The notes below the pieces were generated by a model that had not been told where the DNA came from, ran no database searches, and saw only the letters and a list, made by a program, of their open reading frames with translations. Shown here piece by piece: positions 29,329 to 42,234 of a stretch of 62,000 nucleotides of DNA (position 1 is its first letter; every line of letters starts with the position of its first letter). Both the position numbers and the translations under genes were made by a program. Source of the DNA: Gnetum montanum (lineage: Eukaryota; Streptophyta; Gnetopsida; Gnetales; Gnetaceae); contig MNCI01020816.1 in NCBI GenBank assembly GCA_015680685.1, positions 371,754 through 433,753 on the forward strand, written 5' to 3'.

Positions 29329-31480
29329 ATGGCCCCTAAATGAGAACAATAGGAAGGACCTTCTCAAGGTGCATCCAAACACCCAAGGAGAGGCAGAGGC
29401 CAAAAACCTCCCACAAAACATGCCGAATAGGAGGCACAATTGTTTAGCATCCATCTAGAAACCCCTATTATTGGAAAATCTAGTTAAGTAGAAGGTGGAG
29501 AAGGCAAGGCACTAGAACAAGGACAACACCTCACGTTGTCCCTAGAATGCATTCAGGTCATTCAGGAAAGGTCCACATCCACTACAGTGATCATAGAACT
29601 TAATTTTGGACCTTTTACCAAATTCGCCCCTGAGCCAGTAAAAAATCAACTCAAAGGATCCCCACTATGGCCTATCCTCTCGAAAAGTGGAGAATGGTAT
29701 TTGGGAGAAATTTATCAATTTTGGCATAATAAAGAGGAAGGCACCACTGCCAACATTGGTGGAATTTCAGTTGATTTCTCTACAAAGGCCATTGTGGAAG
29801 TTCTGAATCTTCTGAACACAGGGCCCAAAGTTACTCATCTATCCACCCGCTTCGATGCTGATGCATGAAAAGTATGGCTAAAGAGGGCATAAAACAAAGA
29901 AGACAAAACATATGGAGAACTAACCCTTGAAGAGAGAATTTGTTTCAAAATTGGCACCTATCACATCTTTTCAATCAAGGGGTTAAATAGGATCTCTACC
30001 TATGTGGATAGAGAAAGCACAATCTTGATGGGCAAGGTTGATGCCAATTTTCCCCATTTGTACTTAATAGAAATATTAAGGTGGTTTGAAGAACGTAAAA
30101 TAGGAAATTTTGCATTGCTCTTTCCATGCTTGATCAGAAAGTTGTGGTGGCGTGCTACACTAATGATATCCTCAAAAAGGCTCAAAATGCTTCATACGCC
30201 GAATTACTAAAGCCACCAACATCAAGAAAAGATGTTGGTGAGACATTGGAGCCTAAACAAGAGTAGACAGTTGGGCCCACTACACCTCAAATAGCAAGGC
30301 CTAGCCAACTTCTAGACATGAGACTTAGTCAACAATAAGGAGCAAGGCCTAGCACATAGCCCACGGGCTAGCAGGACTAGCCACCACTACTGTCACAAGA
30401 TTATCAACCATCAATGAGCCATTTGAGGGCCATTGTAGAAACAGTCAGTTGGAAAAGTCATGATGAGGCCAATCTCTTCAAGGCGATCGACAACACCGTA
30501 TAGCCTATCATCTCAATCAATCATGCAAGGGGCAAGGTTTCAATACAAACAGATTTCTGTGAATGCTGCAGCATTTCAAGTACAATTAGAAATTGGTGAA
30601 GGTGCCATTGTAGTGGTCATGCAACACCAAGATGTAACCAAAGTAGCAAAAGTGGGCATAGACCATGTCAAAGAGTTATTTAACATCTTGTTGTGCCACT
30701 GGTGGACCTCACAGGAGCATGTGATGCTCAAGCTCTAGCTAGTACCTCAATGACTTCTGCTAAACATGAGGATGCTTTAGATCATTTGCTACAAATAGGA
30801 CAAGTAATGATGTCCTTGTTTAACATCCCCTAATATGTCACAAAAACATAATCAGACCTCATTTCTATGAAGGGAAAGTTGGTTATGGCTGAGGTTAGAG
30901 TCGAACATGCAAAATATGAGTTGAGAAGACTCTAGGAGAAGTTCGTTGCCCTACAAGCTGAACAGCGGGATTTGTCCCAACTTATTCTAGTCGACCAACT
31001 AGAATTATTTAGGATAGAGCAACTAAATAAATTATTAGAAGAGAATAAAAAGGTGGCAATGGAAAAGGAGAAGGTTGATTAGGATGCTTCGAAAGCATAG
31101 GCTCAAACATATGTACATGCAAAAGCACTCAAAGCCTTACAGGAAGAAAATAAACTCCTTACTACCAAAAATATTTGGTTGACAATAGTTCAAAAACAAA
31201 AGAATGTTCTCAAGGAAAGTTTTTAGAAATTACAAGAATAATTAATAAGAGTCAACCAAGATATAAGTCACTTGGCTAGAGAGAATAGAACCCTCTCAAT
31301 GGAGGAGGTACGTGCCATCTATTAGAAGATTGCCATTGAAATAAGCGCATGGCAAAACAAAGTGAAGCGACATGAAAAATTGAAAGAGAATTTCTGGGAC
31401 CAGGTGGGGATATATAAGTAGATCATTGAAAAAGAGATCCATATGGCTAAGATTCACATCCTCTTGAGTGAGAAGATAAG
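29329..31480 (+). pseudogene. Broken transposon ORF with long coiled coil (function unknown)
   Basis: From an ATG at 29329 (MAPK, then stops) the plus strand can be followed for ~2.1 kb. The first half (29536-30210) has 'NIGGISVDFSTKAIVEVLNL' and 'YGELTLEERICFKIGTYHIF', which faintly recall the 'putative plant transposon protein' domain of plant retroelements. The last part (about 30880-31420) is a charged coiled coil with Glu/Lys/Leu ('EQLNKLLEENKKVAMEKEKV', 'KALKALQEENKLL'), broken by stops. At about 31480 the sequence switches abruptly to a minus-strand gypsy pol, so one element cut into or replaced part of the other. I do not recognise a specific gene. Confidence 0.5.
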
Positions 31481-31484
31481 TGAG

Positions 31485-31858
31485 AACACCATCATACCAT
31501 TTTGGCTCATTGGGCATTTGTTTAGTTATATCCCTAGCAAAGAGGAGTTCATCAAGAAACATGTCAGAGAGTGGACTTTCTTCCTCTTTGTAATCCCATC
31601 ACAACTGAGACAAGTGATCAACAACCACATTCTCAATGCCCTTTGATCTACCATTGTAAGATTAAATTCCTGTAAGATCACCAGCCACCATATGACATGG
31701 GTGCTTACCGTTGGTTTGTTTATTAGGAAGCAAATGACATTGTGGTCTTTGTAAAAAAACACCTTATATCCAAGCACATAATGCCTAAACTTTTTGTGAG
31801 CAAACACCATTTCTATTAATTTTTTCTCTATGGTGATGTAGTTCAATTGTGCACCCAC
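31485..31858 (-). pseudogene. RNase H domain of the third LTR1 element
   Basis: The minus-strand frame 31858-31526 reads 'NYITIEKKLIEMVFAHKKFR', 'YKVFFYKDHNVICFLINK' and 'VIWWLVILQEFNLTM', the standard Ty3/gypsy RNase H order (T.EKE…FA..KFR…V..DH..L…W…L.EFD). It continues in another frame to 'MFLDELLFARDI' and 'PKWYDGVL' (31562 to about 31485), the linker that precedes integrase in Athila elements. Confidence 0.8.
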
Positions 31859-32049
31859 AATGCTTTAGCTAGCATAGTGGATGTAGTATGGTGGTTTTTT
31901 GTTATCTAACTCTATCAGCACCACTCCCAAGGCTTAATTTGATGTGTTCATCATAATATGAAATGGTCTAGACTAGTCAGGTGCTTGTAGGATTGGATTT
32001 TCTACAAGCTAATTTTTTAGTTGTTGGAATGCTTTCTCATTTTGCGGTC

Positions 32050-33000
32050 TAGAAAAAGGGAGCATCTTTCTTTGTTAGCTCGACCAACAATTTTATGATC
32101 TTAGAGAAATTCTCTATGAATCACATATAGTAGCTAATATGTCCAAGGAATGATTAAACATATTTAACTATTTCTAGTTAGTGGGTTATTTCTTTGATGA
32201 CCCTTTTTTTCTTAGGGTTCACCTTAATTCCCGCTTGCAATATTCTATGCCCTAGTATAATGCCCTCCTAGACCATGAAGTGACTTTTTTGCCAATTGAG
32301 CTACAAGTTAGTTTTGACACATCATTTTAGCACTTTCTCAAGGTGTTCTAGGGCTTGCTTAAATGTAGCTTCATAGGTGGAGAAGTCATCCATGAAAACT
32401 TTAACACCACTACCAATCTGCTGTTGAAAAATGCTTAGGACCACGTGTTGGAATGTGGCAGGAGCATTGCATAAACCAAATGACATTTTGCGATATGCAA
32501 TAGTCCCTTAGGGACTTGTGAATGTTGTCTTTACTTGGTCTTCTAGTGAAATTTTTGAATTTGGTTATAGCCACTATAACCATCTTGAAAATTGTAGTAG
32601 CAATGCCCAGATATTGTGTTGAGCACCTGGTCAACAAATGACAATGGAACATGATCCTTAAATGTTGCCATATTCAGCAATATAAAATCGATGTAGAATC
32701 ACCAGTTTCCACCTTTCTTTTGGTACAATTACAAGTGGGCTAATCCACTTACTATCTGTAATGGGATAGATGAGCCCAACCTTGAGGAATTTCTTAATTT
32801 CCTCCTTGATGATCTACTTTAGTTTGGGGTTAAATTGCCTTTGTGGCTATCATTTTGGCTTCATGGTTAGGTTGGTGTAGATGCGATGATGACATATCCT
32901 AGGATGAATCTCTATGAGTTCAGGATATGACCAAGCAAAATCTGCTGACCATCTTTCAACTACCTTCAATAGCATCCTTTTCTATTTTGAAGCAAGTTTT
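32050..33000 (-). pseudogene. Reverse transcriptase of the third LTR1 element
   Basis: On the minus strand 'GLIYPITDSKWISPLVIVPK' (about 32775-32715) is the N-terminal RT block. Further on are 'MSFGLCNAPATFQHV' (about 32500-32455) and 'VFMDDFS' (about 32400-32380), the catalytic block with both aspartates kept, then 'LGHRILQAGIKV' (about 32260-32220). Many stops and shifts break the frame. Confidence 0.8.
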
Positions 33001-33363
33001 GCATTGATTATAACTAGCTTCCCATGTTTCAAAAATACATATTCCATTCCAACTAGTAACATTTTCAGCTCAATGGGCTCTTGTTTGAATTTTTTAAGAA
33101 TTTCCAACTCTCCCTAGTGAGTATCATCATTTGTGTTATCAGAGAGTTGGTGATGAACTTGCTCTAGTTCATCCATGCTTATGACATATGCACATGTAGG
33201 CTCTTAGTCGGTTCCATGCAAAGTGCGATGCTTTTAGAATCAACAGTGAATGACTAGGTGCCCTCTTGTTTTATGGCTGCTGCATACAGACACCTTGAAT
33301 TTTTATTTTTGGTACACACTATTTATATGTAGGAATAGATGCTTGCTTTATGGCCCAAAGTTT

Positions 33364-34017
33364 CTACACACAATTGCACCCTATATTGTTGTACACAATG
33401 CATGTAACTCTCTTCTTCTCAATCTTTCCAAATGTGTTTTCTTTAGATATCTCCAAAGAAATATGTCTGATGCTCATTTGTGCATTGACAATGCTATGGC
33501 ATGCCCTTCCCATGATGATTTGGAAGTTACCTTTGAAATTCTCCACTTTGATTACCAGGATGTCGATAGGATAAGACCATCCACAAACAATGGTCACAAT
33601 GTCTTCTACCAGTCCTAATGGAACAATGATGGACTGGTTTGCCAATTCTAATCTTATGTTGCTCTTCCTAAGAGGGGGTAGGTTCTAGGCAGTGCACATT
33701 TCATGAGAAATCAAATTAACATCAGAACTTGAATTGAGAAGACCCTTGCATGGATCATTCCTAGCAATTTGCAAATAAATTAGAGGACTTCCAAGATCAA
33801 CTAATTTTCTAGAAAGGTTTCCTACATAGATCCAATTAGATATAATATGGGTAAGCATTATGGTATGGATCCTTAGTAGAGTTTGATTTGAAGGAGGCCT
33901 AAAGGAGTTTGATACAGAGGAGGGAGAGGTAGGAGTGGGGTTGTTAATCGCGGGTATATGAGAGGGCTTAGGTAGACTATGGGGGTCGAAAGAAAGGTAT
34001 TTTCTCTGATCAAGCAT
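33364..34017 (-). pseudogene. Aspartic protease of the third LTR1 element
   Basis: The minus strand gives 'KGLLNSSSDVNLISHEMC' (about 33765-33710), where the usual D-S/T-G active-site triad reads N-S-S, and then, in the frame 33645-33364, 'LVEDIVTIVCGWSYPIDILV' and 'QIIMGRACHSIVNAQMSI', the flap and C-terminal blocks (…ILGRPFL…) of a retroviral-type protease. The altered triad indicates loss of activity. The 5' part (34017-33800) is a proline-rich linker from gag. Confidence 0.75.
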
Positions 34018-34349
34018 TCAACCTTTTTGATTAATGATTCGATTGCGGATTAACAACCCTCATTAGATTGCGTTGTTGCAGTTGAGCTAGCAGTTCACCT
34101 TGCATATGTGAAGTAGATGATAATTGTAAGGGTGGAGAAGGAGTATGTGTAGGGACAAGAGGAGGATAATCGTAAGAGGTGTTATTCCTTCTTTCATGTG
34201 GCAAATGAGCTCAATAATAATCTAAAGGGTGGTAGTGAGGCTAGAAATTAGAAACATGACTGGAGGAGTCACATGGAGACATGGGTTTCTGAACGTAGTA
34301 ACCATATGGATTAGGTTGTCAGTAAAGGTATTGCTGCCTTGGTGGTGCT

Positions 34350-36411
34350 AGTGTCCATGATTGTGGTTGTTGCCACTATTGATACTATTTATACGGTTGT
34401 GGTGGAGCTCCACTTGGATAATATGGTTGTTGCTAGTGGAACTACCTAAGATTACCTTAAGGATAAGGTAACCTTTTTGATGTTTGCCTTTGTGCAAGTC
34501 ATGGATGTAAGGCATACATCCTAGATTCCTATAGATGTGACACAATAGGGCAACATCCCTCAGGATGTTCATACTGATAGACGTCACACCCATAATCATC
34601 CTATGATTCATTATCTACAACTTCTTCGATTGTAACAATCTTGCCCTTACCTTTGTGAAATGCACATCCAGCTTCCTTGCACCTCTTATGCTCACGATCA
34701 CTACCCTGTTCTTTGGACTCTTTAGTAATTTTGAGGATAGCTTGGAATTTGTTGTCCATGGAATTCCATAACTAATCAACCTTAGCCACAAGTTTAGATT
34801 AGAATTTTTAAAGTGATAACGTTTTCTTATTCATCCCCTCATCAAATATGGACTTGTCCTCACTATTGTAGAATCGAACCTCCCTCTTGTGGATGGAAGG
34901 ATCACAGTTGTACTCTTTTGAACTTTCTCTTTTTTTTTTAGTTTATTCTCATCTTTAGTGACCTACTCTATTAATCTTTGTATTTGATGGGCACTTAGTT
35001 CTGATAGTTGCCCTTGTTCATAGACATGAAGGGTTCCCCTCATTTCCAACCAAAGCCTATCTACTATGTGGTGAAGTTGATCCAGCTGAGAATAACCATG
35101 GCCTAGACATTTGTGCATTAAGGCATAGTATCGACCAATGGTAGCATCCAAGGATTCATTCCTTCCTTGTTTCCATCCTTAAATTTGCTTCCTTAAGTTG
35201 GACATCTTGGAGTATGTTTGATATTTATCATTGAACAATTCCAACATGGTACTCCACCGTCTGATAGATTCTAGCTCTAAGGACCAGTACTAGTTTTTTG
35301 CTTCTTTGATAAGTGTCTTGGGGAAAAACTTTAGTTTTTGCCATTTGTTCTCTATATTTTGCACGGCACATGCATCTTGGAAAGCTTGAAGATGATTCTA
35401 TGAATCAGAGTTATATCCTCCTTCAAATTGAGGAATATTGTTCATGTCTAACCATTTGATCTAACTATACTTCACATGCCTTGTTGAAATTCTCACTGCC
35501 TTTACGATGTTAAGCATACTTTAGGTACCAAGTAGAGGCTCATCAAGGCCTTGATCATGGTGGCTATGATGCCCTCTACTACCCCTTCATCTATGGTGAT
35601 GTGCCTCTCTTGAATGTTTGTGTCCTTAATCTTGTCTTTCTCAATGGTCTCCATGATCATTTTGGTCTTGTTAGTCATTTCATTCATTTCAATCACCTCC
35701 ATCATGGTCTTGCCTTCTGTGGTCATGGTCAAAGCTAGAAGAAGAAGAAGAAGATGAAGTGAAAGAGGAAGAAGAACCAACACCATCATGGTGCCTACTT
35801 CCACCTCTTCAATGATCATGACTATGATCATAATCTTAATTTTTGTCTACATCCATGTCTTGACTTTCCCCTTCAAATCCTTCTTTGTCATTGGATCCTT
35901 TGTTACCAAAACTGGGATTGTGAATTGTGGAGTGTAAGTTTTGATTTTGACCTCCATCACTAATGTCAAAGAGATGAGTTTCATTGAATGAAAAACCCCT
36001 AGATAAGGGTTTCCCACTAGCTTGTTGGTACAACAAGAATGGAGAATCATTAAGTCCTTTTCCCTTCAAAAATTCGTAGCACTTCTCTAGCTGTTGATCC
36101 CACAGATGCTATGCTTTAGTGGGATGATAGTTCCTAGCATTAATATCTTCTACAATATACTTCACATGGTGGTCTTGGAGATCACATCATGTAAGAATTT
36201 GGTAGAGCATTGTAGAAATAGCTCAATGTGGTGGCAACAAAATCTTGCCTTCCATGTCATGTCACCCCAGCTGTTCATCCTAGTGTAGGATGACGGTGAA
36301 GTTCGATACATACTCATTAGGATGAGTATATACAATTTGATATTGTTGAGGTACTGGCTGATAACCTCTATCAATCTTGGATGATGAATCGCTCTTGTGA
36401 GAAGAAGACAT
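34350..36411 (-). pseudogene. gag of the third LTR1 element
   Basis: Begins with an ATG at 36411 (MSSSHKSD), keeps an open piece 36069-35836, a His/Ser/Asp-rich low-complexity part (about 35830-35500), and a capsid domain with 'MDATIGRYYALMHKCLGHGY' and 'RGTLHVYEQGQLSELSAHQI' (35151-34963) parallel to the gag-only copies. A knuckle relic, CDVYQYEHPEGCC, is at 34550-34588; the second Cys has become Tyr. A Gln/Tyr/Pro-rich tail follows to about 34100. Confidence 0.75.
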
Positions 36412-36553
36412 GTTTGGTTAGTGAAATAAAAATCAAAGTGTGCTCTAAGTATTTGTTGAAGCAATTATAAGATAAGATAGGACTCTTAGGTTCATTCCAA
36501 TGATTTAAATACTTTTTACTAGGTCCTAGATAGCACACAAAATAACAAAATGG

Positions 36554-36571
36554 TCCCTAGAAATGGTGTCA
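36554..36571 (-). other. Primer-binding site of the third LTR1 element
   Basis: The minus strand reads TGACACCATTTCTAGGGA, one base inside the LTR, a diverged form of the tRNA-Asp-type site at 25096-25113. Confidence 0.65.
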
Positions 36572-36572
36572 A

Positions 36573-37406
36573 TGATGAGTGGTGAGGTACCCCTATGCCC
36601 AACCATACGAATCACTAGGGCATTATGTGCGATTCGGTCGAATTCTGTGGACCTATAGTTTTCTAATGCATTGGCTCTTCTAGAAAATGAAATGGGCATT
36701 GAGAATGTAACATTCGTTGTCTTCTCAACTACACTTGTGAGGCTCGAGGGTATGGTTTAAGTGTAATTTAGGTATATGATTTTTAATTGTTTTATGTTTT
36801 ATAGATGTAATCGCCTACAACAAGAATGAAGAGTAGAGTAACTTAAAATCTAACTTGTTTACTACCTATCTAGCATAACACAAGTGACCACCCCACTTTC
36901 CTGGACACATCCTGAACACATATAGCATTGCTGGGCTACCAAACATTAAGTGTTGTTGTGTTACCAAGTACTATATAAATGCTCAAAGTGGTTGTGCTTG
37001 TGTTCATTAACTGTTGAAAATAAATTGCTTAATTTAAATGCATTTAAGTAAAAAGCATGAAAGTAAAGTGCATTAAAAGAAATAGTAATATATTCTCAAT
37101 GCTGCAAGGATTGTCAAAAGAGTTTGTTTTATTCTTATCACACTACTATGCTTAGGTACATTAGTGTTTGAACAAAGAACTATACACACTTAAACTCCTT
37201 CTACGAGCACTTAGAAAATATTCTAACTTTGAGGAAAATAAATTGCAAGAGCTTCACTACTATGGTTGAAAACTAACTTTAAAACTATGCAAAATTTGGA
37301 GCCAAGGAATGGTATTTATAGACTTGGAGTATATACCCTGACGTCGTGTACGCGATGTTGCAGCTAGACCCCAACATCACGGTAGATAGCATAGACATGT
37401 TCATCA
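36573..37406 (-). repeat. 5' LTR of the third LTR1 element (copy E)
   Basis: 834 bp from TGATGAG (36573) to TTCATCA (37406), with the shared 'gtatggtttaagtgtaatttaggtatatgattttta' and 'aggtacattagtg' blocks and a TATA region (minus strand, about 37313-37325). The GATATC cores are decayed (GCGATGTTGC, AACATCACGG). Confidence 0.85.
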
Positions 37407-39090
37407 CATGGGGAACACCTTTGAGCAAGGAAAAAAAGGATATAATTCATTGACCTCCTCAATATCATAGTTCTCTAGGGATAGTGTCACATTAGAAGGT
37501 GCCTTTAGCTAAGCTTTCAATGCCTCTCTAAAACTCAAGTCTTTTCTTGCTTTCCCTACCATCTTGATCCCTTCATGAGGAATTCCAAACAAGTTATAGA
37601 ACAACTTCTTATCAATATTCAAGACCATTAGTAGCCCATGGACACAAGTGTAAAATTTAGTGGCATCTTCATTGAATGAGTTAATCACATTTAGCATATG
37701 TGCAAGTAAAATAGCGGGACTAGGAAGCATAAAGAGATTAAATAGGCATGTATCCATTATTCTTTGTTGAACATCTACTAAAGGCTTATTGGGTAACCAT
37801 TATTAGGCCTTATCTACCTCACCCTACTTGAGAAGAATCTTCTCCTTAGTTTGGCCAGAACTGATCATGGTGATAGTAGATTTGCTAACAAAATCTATTT
37901 AGAGAAAGCCTAGTTTGCCTATGAAGCCATTAAAATATAACAAAATAAGCTAATAAAAAAATAAAAAATTAATAAAATAATAATAATAATAAAAATTATA
38001 TTTAATTAACTTAGTGGGCAAAGTCAAAACGTTTTTTTGGACAAGTACATGCATATCATAGTTGGGAGATCCCAAAACTCATGGATGCGCTTACCAACCA
38101 CACACTTTTGATACACCTGTGAGTAACAAATATTGTACTTAGAAGCCTCTGCACCAAGTTTACTAATCACCTATACCCTAATGTTGTCTCCCTTTGTGAA
38201 CTCTACCAAGGCCATATGAGCAAGAGGTAAAGTTTGATCATTCACCACTAGTCCTCCCCTTTGAACATGGAACCTGTAGAAGCACATAAAACTAGTCAAA
38301 CAAGTGACCATAAAAAAATCAAACATAAATAGGTTAAATTACCAAAATATTTACTCTTTTAACATGTAGATATTACTTGGAGGGTTTTGAAATAAATTTA
38401 CTGGCATATGACCTAGCAATAGAGTATTGTCAACATTATACTGCAAATATGTTGGCATTTCCCAAATGTGAGACAACTGATGAAGCCCTCTAGAGTAGGC
38501 AGTTCCAAAATGCTTTAGTTTCATATAAGCCTCAGGATCATCTTGAATAGATTCCAAGATATAGTTTGAAGATTCTGCTAAGATTATCTATACAATCATA
38601 GCTGAGACATTAGTAGCAACTTGTGATCACAACATCACACTAAATTTTTGTAGTAGGTATAATAGAAATTCCTTGGCCCTAGGCCTAAACCATATGTGCA
38701 ATTTCTCATGCAGGGTGATTTCAAGTATGGAACTATTTTGGAAAACCATTCCCATGCAACATAGTATGACAACCATTTCTATAACAACCAAGAATTATTT
38801 TAACATATTTTTGTAAATAGGTTAACAAACCATTCAATCATTAGAACATAAATATAACAACAAAACTAAAAATATAAAAATAACACAAAGTTGACAATGT
38901 TAACAGAGGAAACATGGATGTAAAGAGGCCAAAGTCATGAACATAACTGAAATTACACTTAGCCTAAAACTAAAACATTATAAATGAAATTTAAATGAAC
39001 TTGACATTTTGTCAAATAGCTGACTAGAAACCCATTTTACATTGAAGTTTATACAAACAACACAACTGTGACTAGAATGCAAGGGACATA
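37407..39090 (-). pseudogene. Unrecognised transposon ORF family, copy 1
   Basis: Minus-strand pieces at 37757-37509 (82 codons) and 38557-38351 (68 codons) lie in a stretch with many stops. The first contains 'LPSPAILLAHMLNVINSFNE', 'CVHGLLMVLNIDKKLF' and 'NLFGIPHEG'. A second copy with 'LSPSILVVKMVAIIDSFSES', 'WAHGV' and 'NLFGLPYEG' occurs at 61240-60960. I do not know the family. It lies outside LTR1 copy E, so it is probably part of the element into which the third LTR1 element inserted. Confidence 0.45.
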
Positions 39091-41560
39091 TAATGGTTAG
39101 AGTCCAAAAATGTTGGGTTTTTAGACCTTGGAGTGTCAAAATGATGAGGAATTTTGGTCCTAGGGGACTAAAAATGCTAACTTGCAAGCTATGAAAAATA
39201 AAAAATGAAGGCCTCTTAAGCCCAGATAGTCAATACACTAAGTTTTCCAAACGCAAGAGTGAAATACATTGGCCTAAGAATCATAGAAAAAAAATGCTAG
39301 ATTCCTAAGAGATGAAAGAAAAAACAGTAAGGTTTCCCAAGCTAGGAAACAAAATGCTACACTTCTATCCTTGAAGAAACCAAAAAACATAAAAAACACT
39401 ACTCTCCCATAGTTGGAAGCATAAAACTTTGCTTGTCTAAGAAAAGAGAGGAAAAATGCTAGTCCTTGGACTAAGAAAAATAAAAAACATGACCTTTACA
39501 TGCATAAATATTTTAAAACTTTATATTTACAATCACGAAACCTCAATAATGCTACCATATTTGGGTAGGAAACATAAAAAATGCTACATTTATAGGCCCA
39601 AAACCTAATAATGTTGCCTTCTAGAGACCAAAATGACCAATAATGTTACCTTCTTATGTAAGAAAAAACTAAACATGTTGCCTTCACAAGTACAAAAAAG
39701 TGCCAATAATGCTACATTCTTAGGAAAGAGAAAAACTATACACATTGCCTTTGTAGGCATAAAAATTGCCAATAGCGTCCCTTCCTTGGCCAAAAAAAAA
39801 AAGAAAAAAAAAACCAAAAAATGCTACATGTTTAGGTGCAAGAAAAACCCTAATTTATTATTGTCAAGGCATGAAAATTTAAAAATGTTGTATTCTAAGC
39901 ATTGAAATTGTAACACCTCATCCATGGTCAAGGTTTTATGGGACATGGAGCTTCAAAAGCCACTTTGGAGGTCGAGACTGAGATGCATGTAGCTCTTCCT
40001 AAGATCTTCCAAGAGCTTTCTTCTCAAGGAGGGAAGAGTATGACATTCCATTTAGATACATTAGGTATGGCTGTACGATTGTGATTTATTCATCACATGT
40101 GTATGTCCTAGTGGGCTATTGGGGATGTCGATCCTCTTTTCTACCATTGCCCTTGTTGCCTCTCTCTACAAGTTGCATCTTCCTATTGTCTCCTCTCTAA
40201 ATTCATGGCTATTGCACTATAGTGTTATGATGTGTCATGCTTGATGATCCTTTGGCATGTGAAGGTATAGAGCATTTGATAAGGATCTTGTAGGTTCATC
40301 ATAGAAACCCTACCATGCTACCTCCCCAAAGCAACAAAAAAAATTGCTGAATATAGTTATAGAAAAACTATAAAAAACTTGTCCCTGGGATCATGAAAAA
40401 CCTAAAAAAGAATATTCATGGGACAAACAGTGAAAAACACTGCTTATACAGGCCTAAAGAAACCCTAAAACATTGACACATGAAGTTTAAAAAACTTAAA
40501 AGTTGCTCCTATATTGTCAAAAAACCAAAAAAGTTAGCCTACTCTGGCCAAAATACAAAAACACTGACTTAAGAGGTAGGAAAACTAAAAAACATTGGGA
40601 TCTCATTGGCTAGAATAAAGAAAAATACCAAAAGGAACAAAGTACTTAGGAACTACAATAGTTGATGCCTCTCCTACATAGGAATGTAGTAACCTTGATT
40701 GTATGATATGTCTTGCTTCCTTTGCTTCTTCCATGGCTGCACACTTACTATTTGATCCATTCTTTTGAGCCATCATTATCAGATCTCTCCTGTTGATTCT
40801 CACTTGTGGTAAAGAAACATGCACTTGAAAGTTAAAGTAGAAAAGTGAAAAAACCTTGGTTATTTTTGGTTTAAAAATACTCAAGTTTGGGAATTTACAT
40901 TAGGGAAATGTAAATTACCATGTAAAAACTCAAAAATGATGTAAACCTAGCTTTCTTTAGATCCCCAAAAAATGCTAGGATTTGCGTTGCTATAGTGTAA
41001 ATGCTCAAATACACTGCTCTCCTTACTTGAATGTGAAAAACTCTAATCCCCTACCTTCTTGCATTGTGAAGGAAGGAAAACACTAACTTCTTATCTTCTT
41101 GTGTTGCTAGAGGAGAAAAACATTGCGTTACTCCATACATTGTTCTATCAAAAATGCTATCAATCTCTTCCTTCTACTTTGATCTTGTCAAACGTTGCCC
41201 ATGAACTAAGAATATATCAAGTGAGAAATGATATGTTGCCAAATCCTAAGAATATGCTAATGGAAACTTCAAGCCAAGTCCAAATATGCCATCACTGTGT
41301 AAAGTCTCATGTAAACTATGAAAAACACTATTGTTATTGGAAAACACTATTGTAATGGTTAATATGTTGCCTATGGATCCCAACGCTAGTGTAAAAATGC
41401 TTTGCCAATGCAAATCCTAGCCTAGAGTGCACAATACATTATCAAAGCAAAGACATGTTTCCAAAAATGTTGTCAAGCTAGGCACATAGGGCCAATACAT
41501 TATGAATGTTTGCCAAAAATGCTAAGTATGAGGGGATACACTACCATCATAACACTTTTG
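39090..41560 (+). repeat. Degenerate tandem repeat, core 'aaaaatgcta'
   Basis: Dozens of diverged units of roughly 40-60 bp, each with an A-rich stretch, the word AAAAATGCTA or AAAAACACT, and a 'cttctTAGGcc' part (examples near 39165, 39290, 39350, 39450, 39575, 39705, 39820, 40370, 40970, 41140, 41515). The array is interrupted at about 39905-40320 by unrelated sequence. Reading frames within it (39605-39905, 41059-41355) are shadows of the repeat. Confidence 0.6.
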
Positions 41561-42230
41561 ACATTAAGATATTATTATTTTATGCATTCATGGCATTTAT
41601 AATAACTTGTTACCTATTTTACTAATACAATGATCAAGAGAAAAATTCATATAATTTTTTATCCTATTTTATTCTTATTTGACCAATATACTATACAGAT
41701 GTCATGTAATGTGCTTCCTTTGACATGTAGGATTGAACCATGGAGATGTTATAATAATTTGACTTGCCTTTGAACATAAATGAATCCTTTTGTGATGTTA
41801 TTTGACTAATAAAATATGAATACATAGATCTTGAGCTTAGGAGCCTCCTAGAATAGATAACCTTGATTGAGAAGACCTTGGAATGACCCAACTACATAAT
41901 CAAAACTCTAAATCTAGAAGCCAAAGACATCATAGAGGATTCCCTAGTGGAAATTCCTATTACAACCCATAATGATGATGAGAAAACCATAAAAATAAGT
42001 TCCTCACTTGCACTTTGACTTGCCTAAGATGTCACCAAAGCCTTATAAGATAACATTAAAGCCTTTGCATGTTCCTTTGAGGACATTCTTGGACTTGAAT
42101 GATGCTTAGTTTAACATAACATAAACATAACACTAACATCAAGCACATGAAATAAAAGGTGTGTAAGATCATACCATTTAACCTTAGTAGTTTGTGATGA
42201 AATCAGGAATCTCTATCAAGTAGGTTTCAT
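41561..42230. other. Gene-free spacer before the Tat-type pol
   Basis: No domain or repeat could be named here. Its last part may be the decayed start of the plus-strand pol that follows. Confidence 0.35.
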
Positions 42231-42234
42231 TTAT

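Larger units (their letters stand above)
31480..37406 (-). mobile_element. Third LTR1 element (Athila-like, with decayed pol), 3' end missing
   Basis: Minus-strand order from the right: LTR (36573-37406), tRNA-Asp-type primer site (36554-36571), gag (36411 to about 34350), protease (34017-33364), reverse transcriptase (about 33000-32100) and RNase H (31858-31526) plus the following linker to about 31485. Integrase and the 3' LTR are missing where the plus-strand ORF begins. Its LTR, primer site, gag and knuckle position match the gag-only copies, so it represents the pol-bearing lineage. Every domain has stops. Confidence 0.82.

Noticed and set aside
39090-41560. CRISPR-like or regular repeat array
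   Set aside because: Units are degenerate and of variable length with no fixed spacer; this is a decayed plant tandem repeat.
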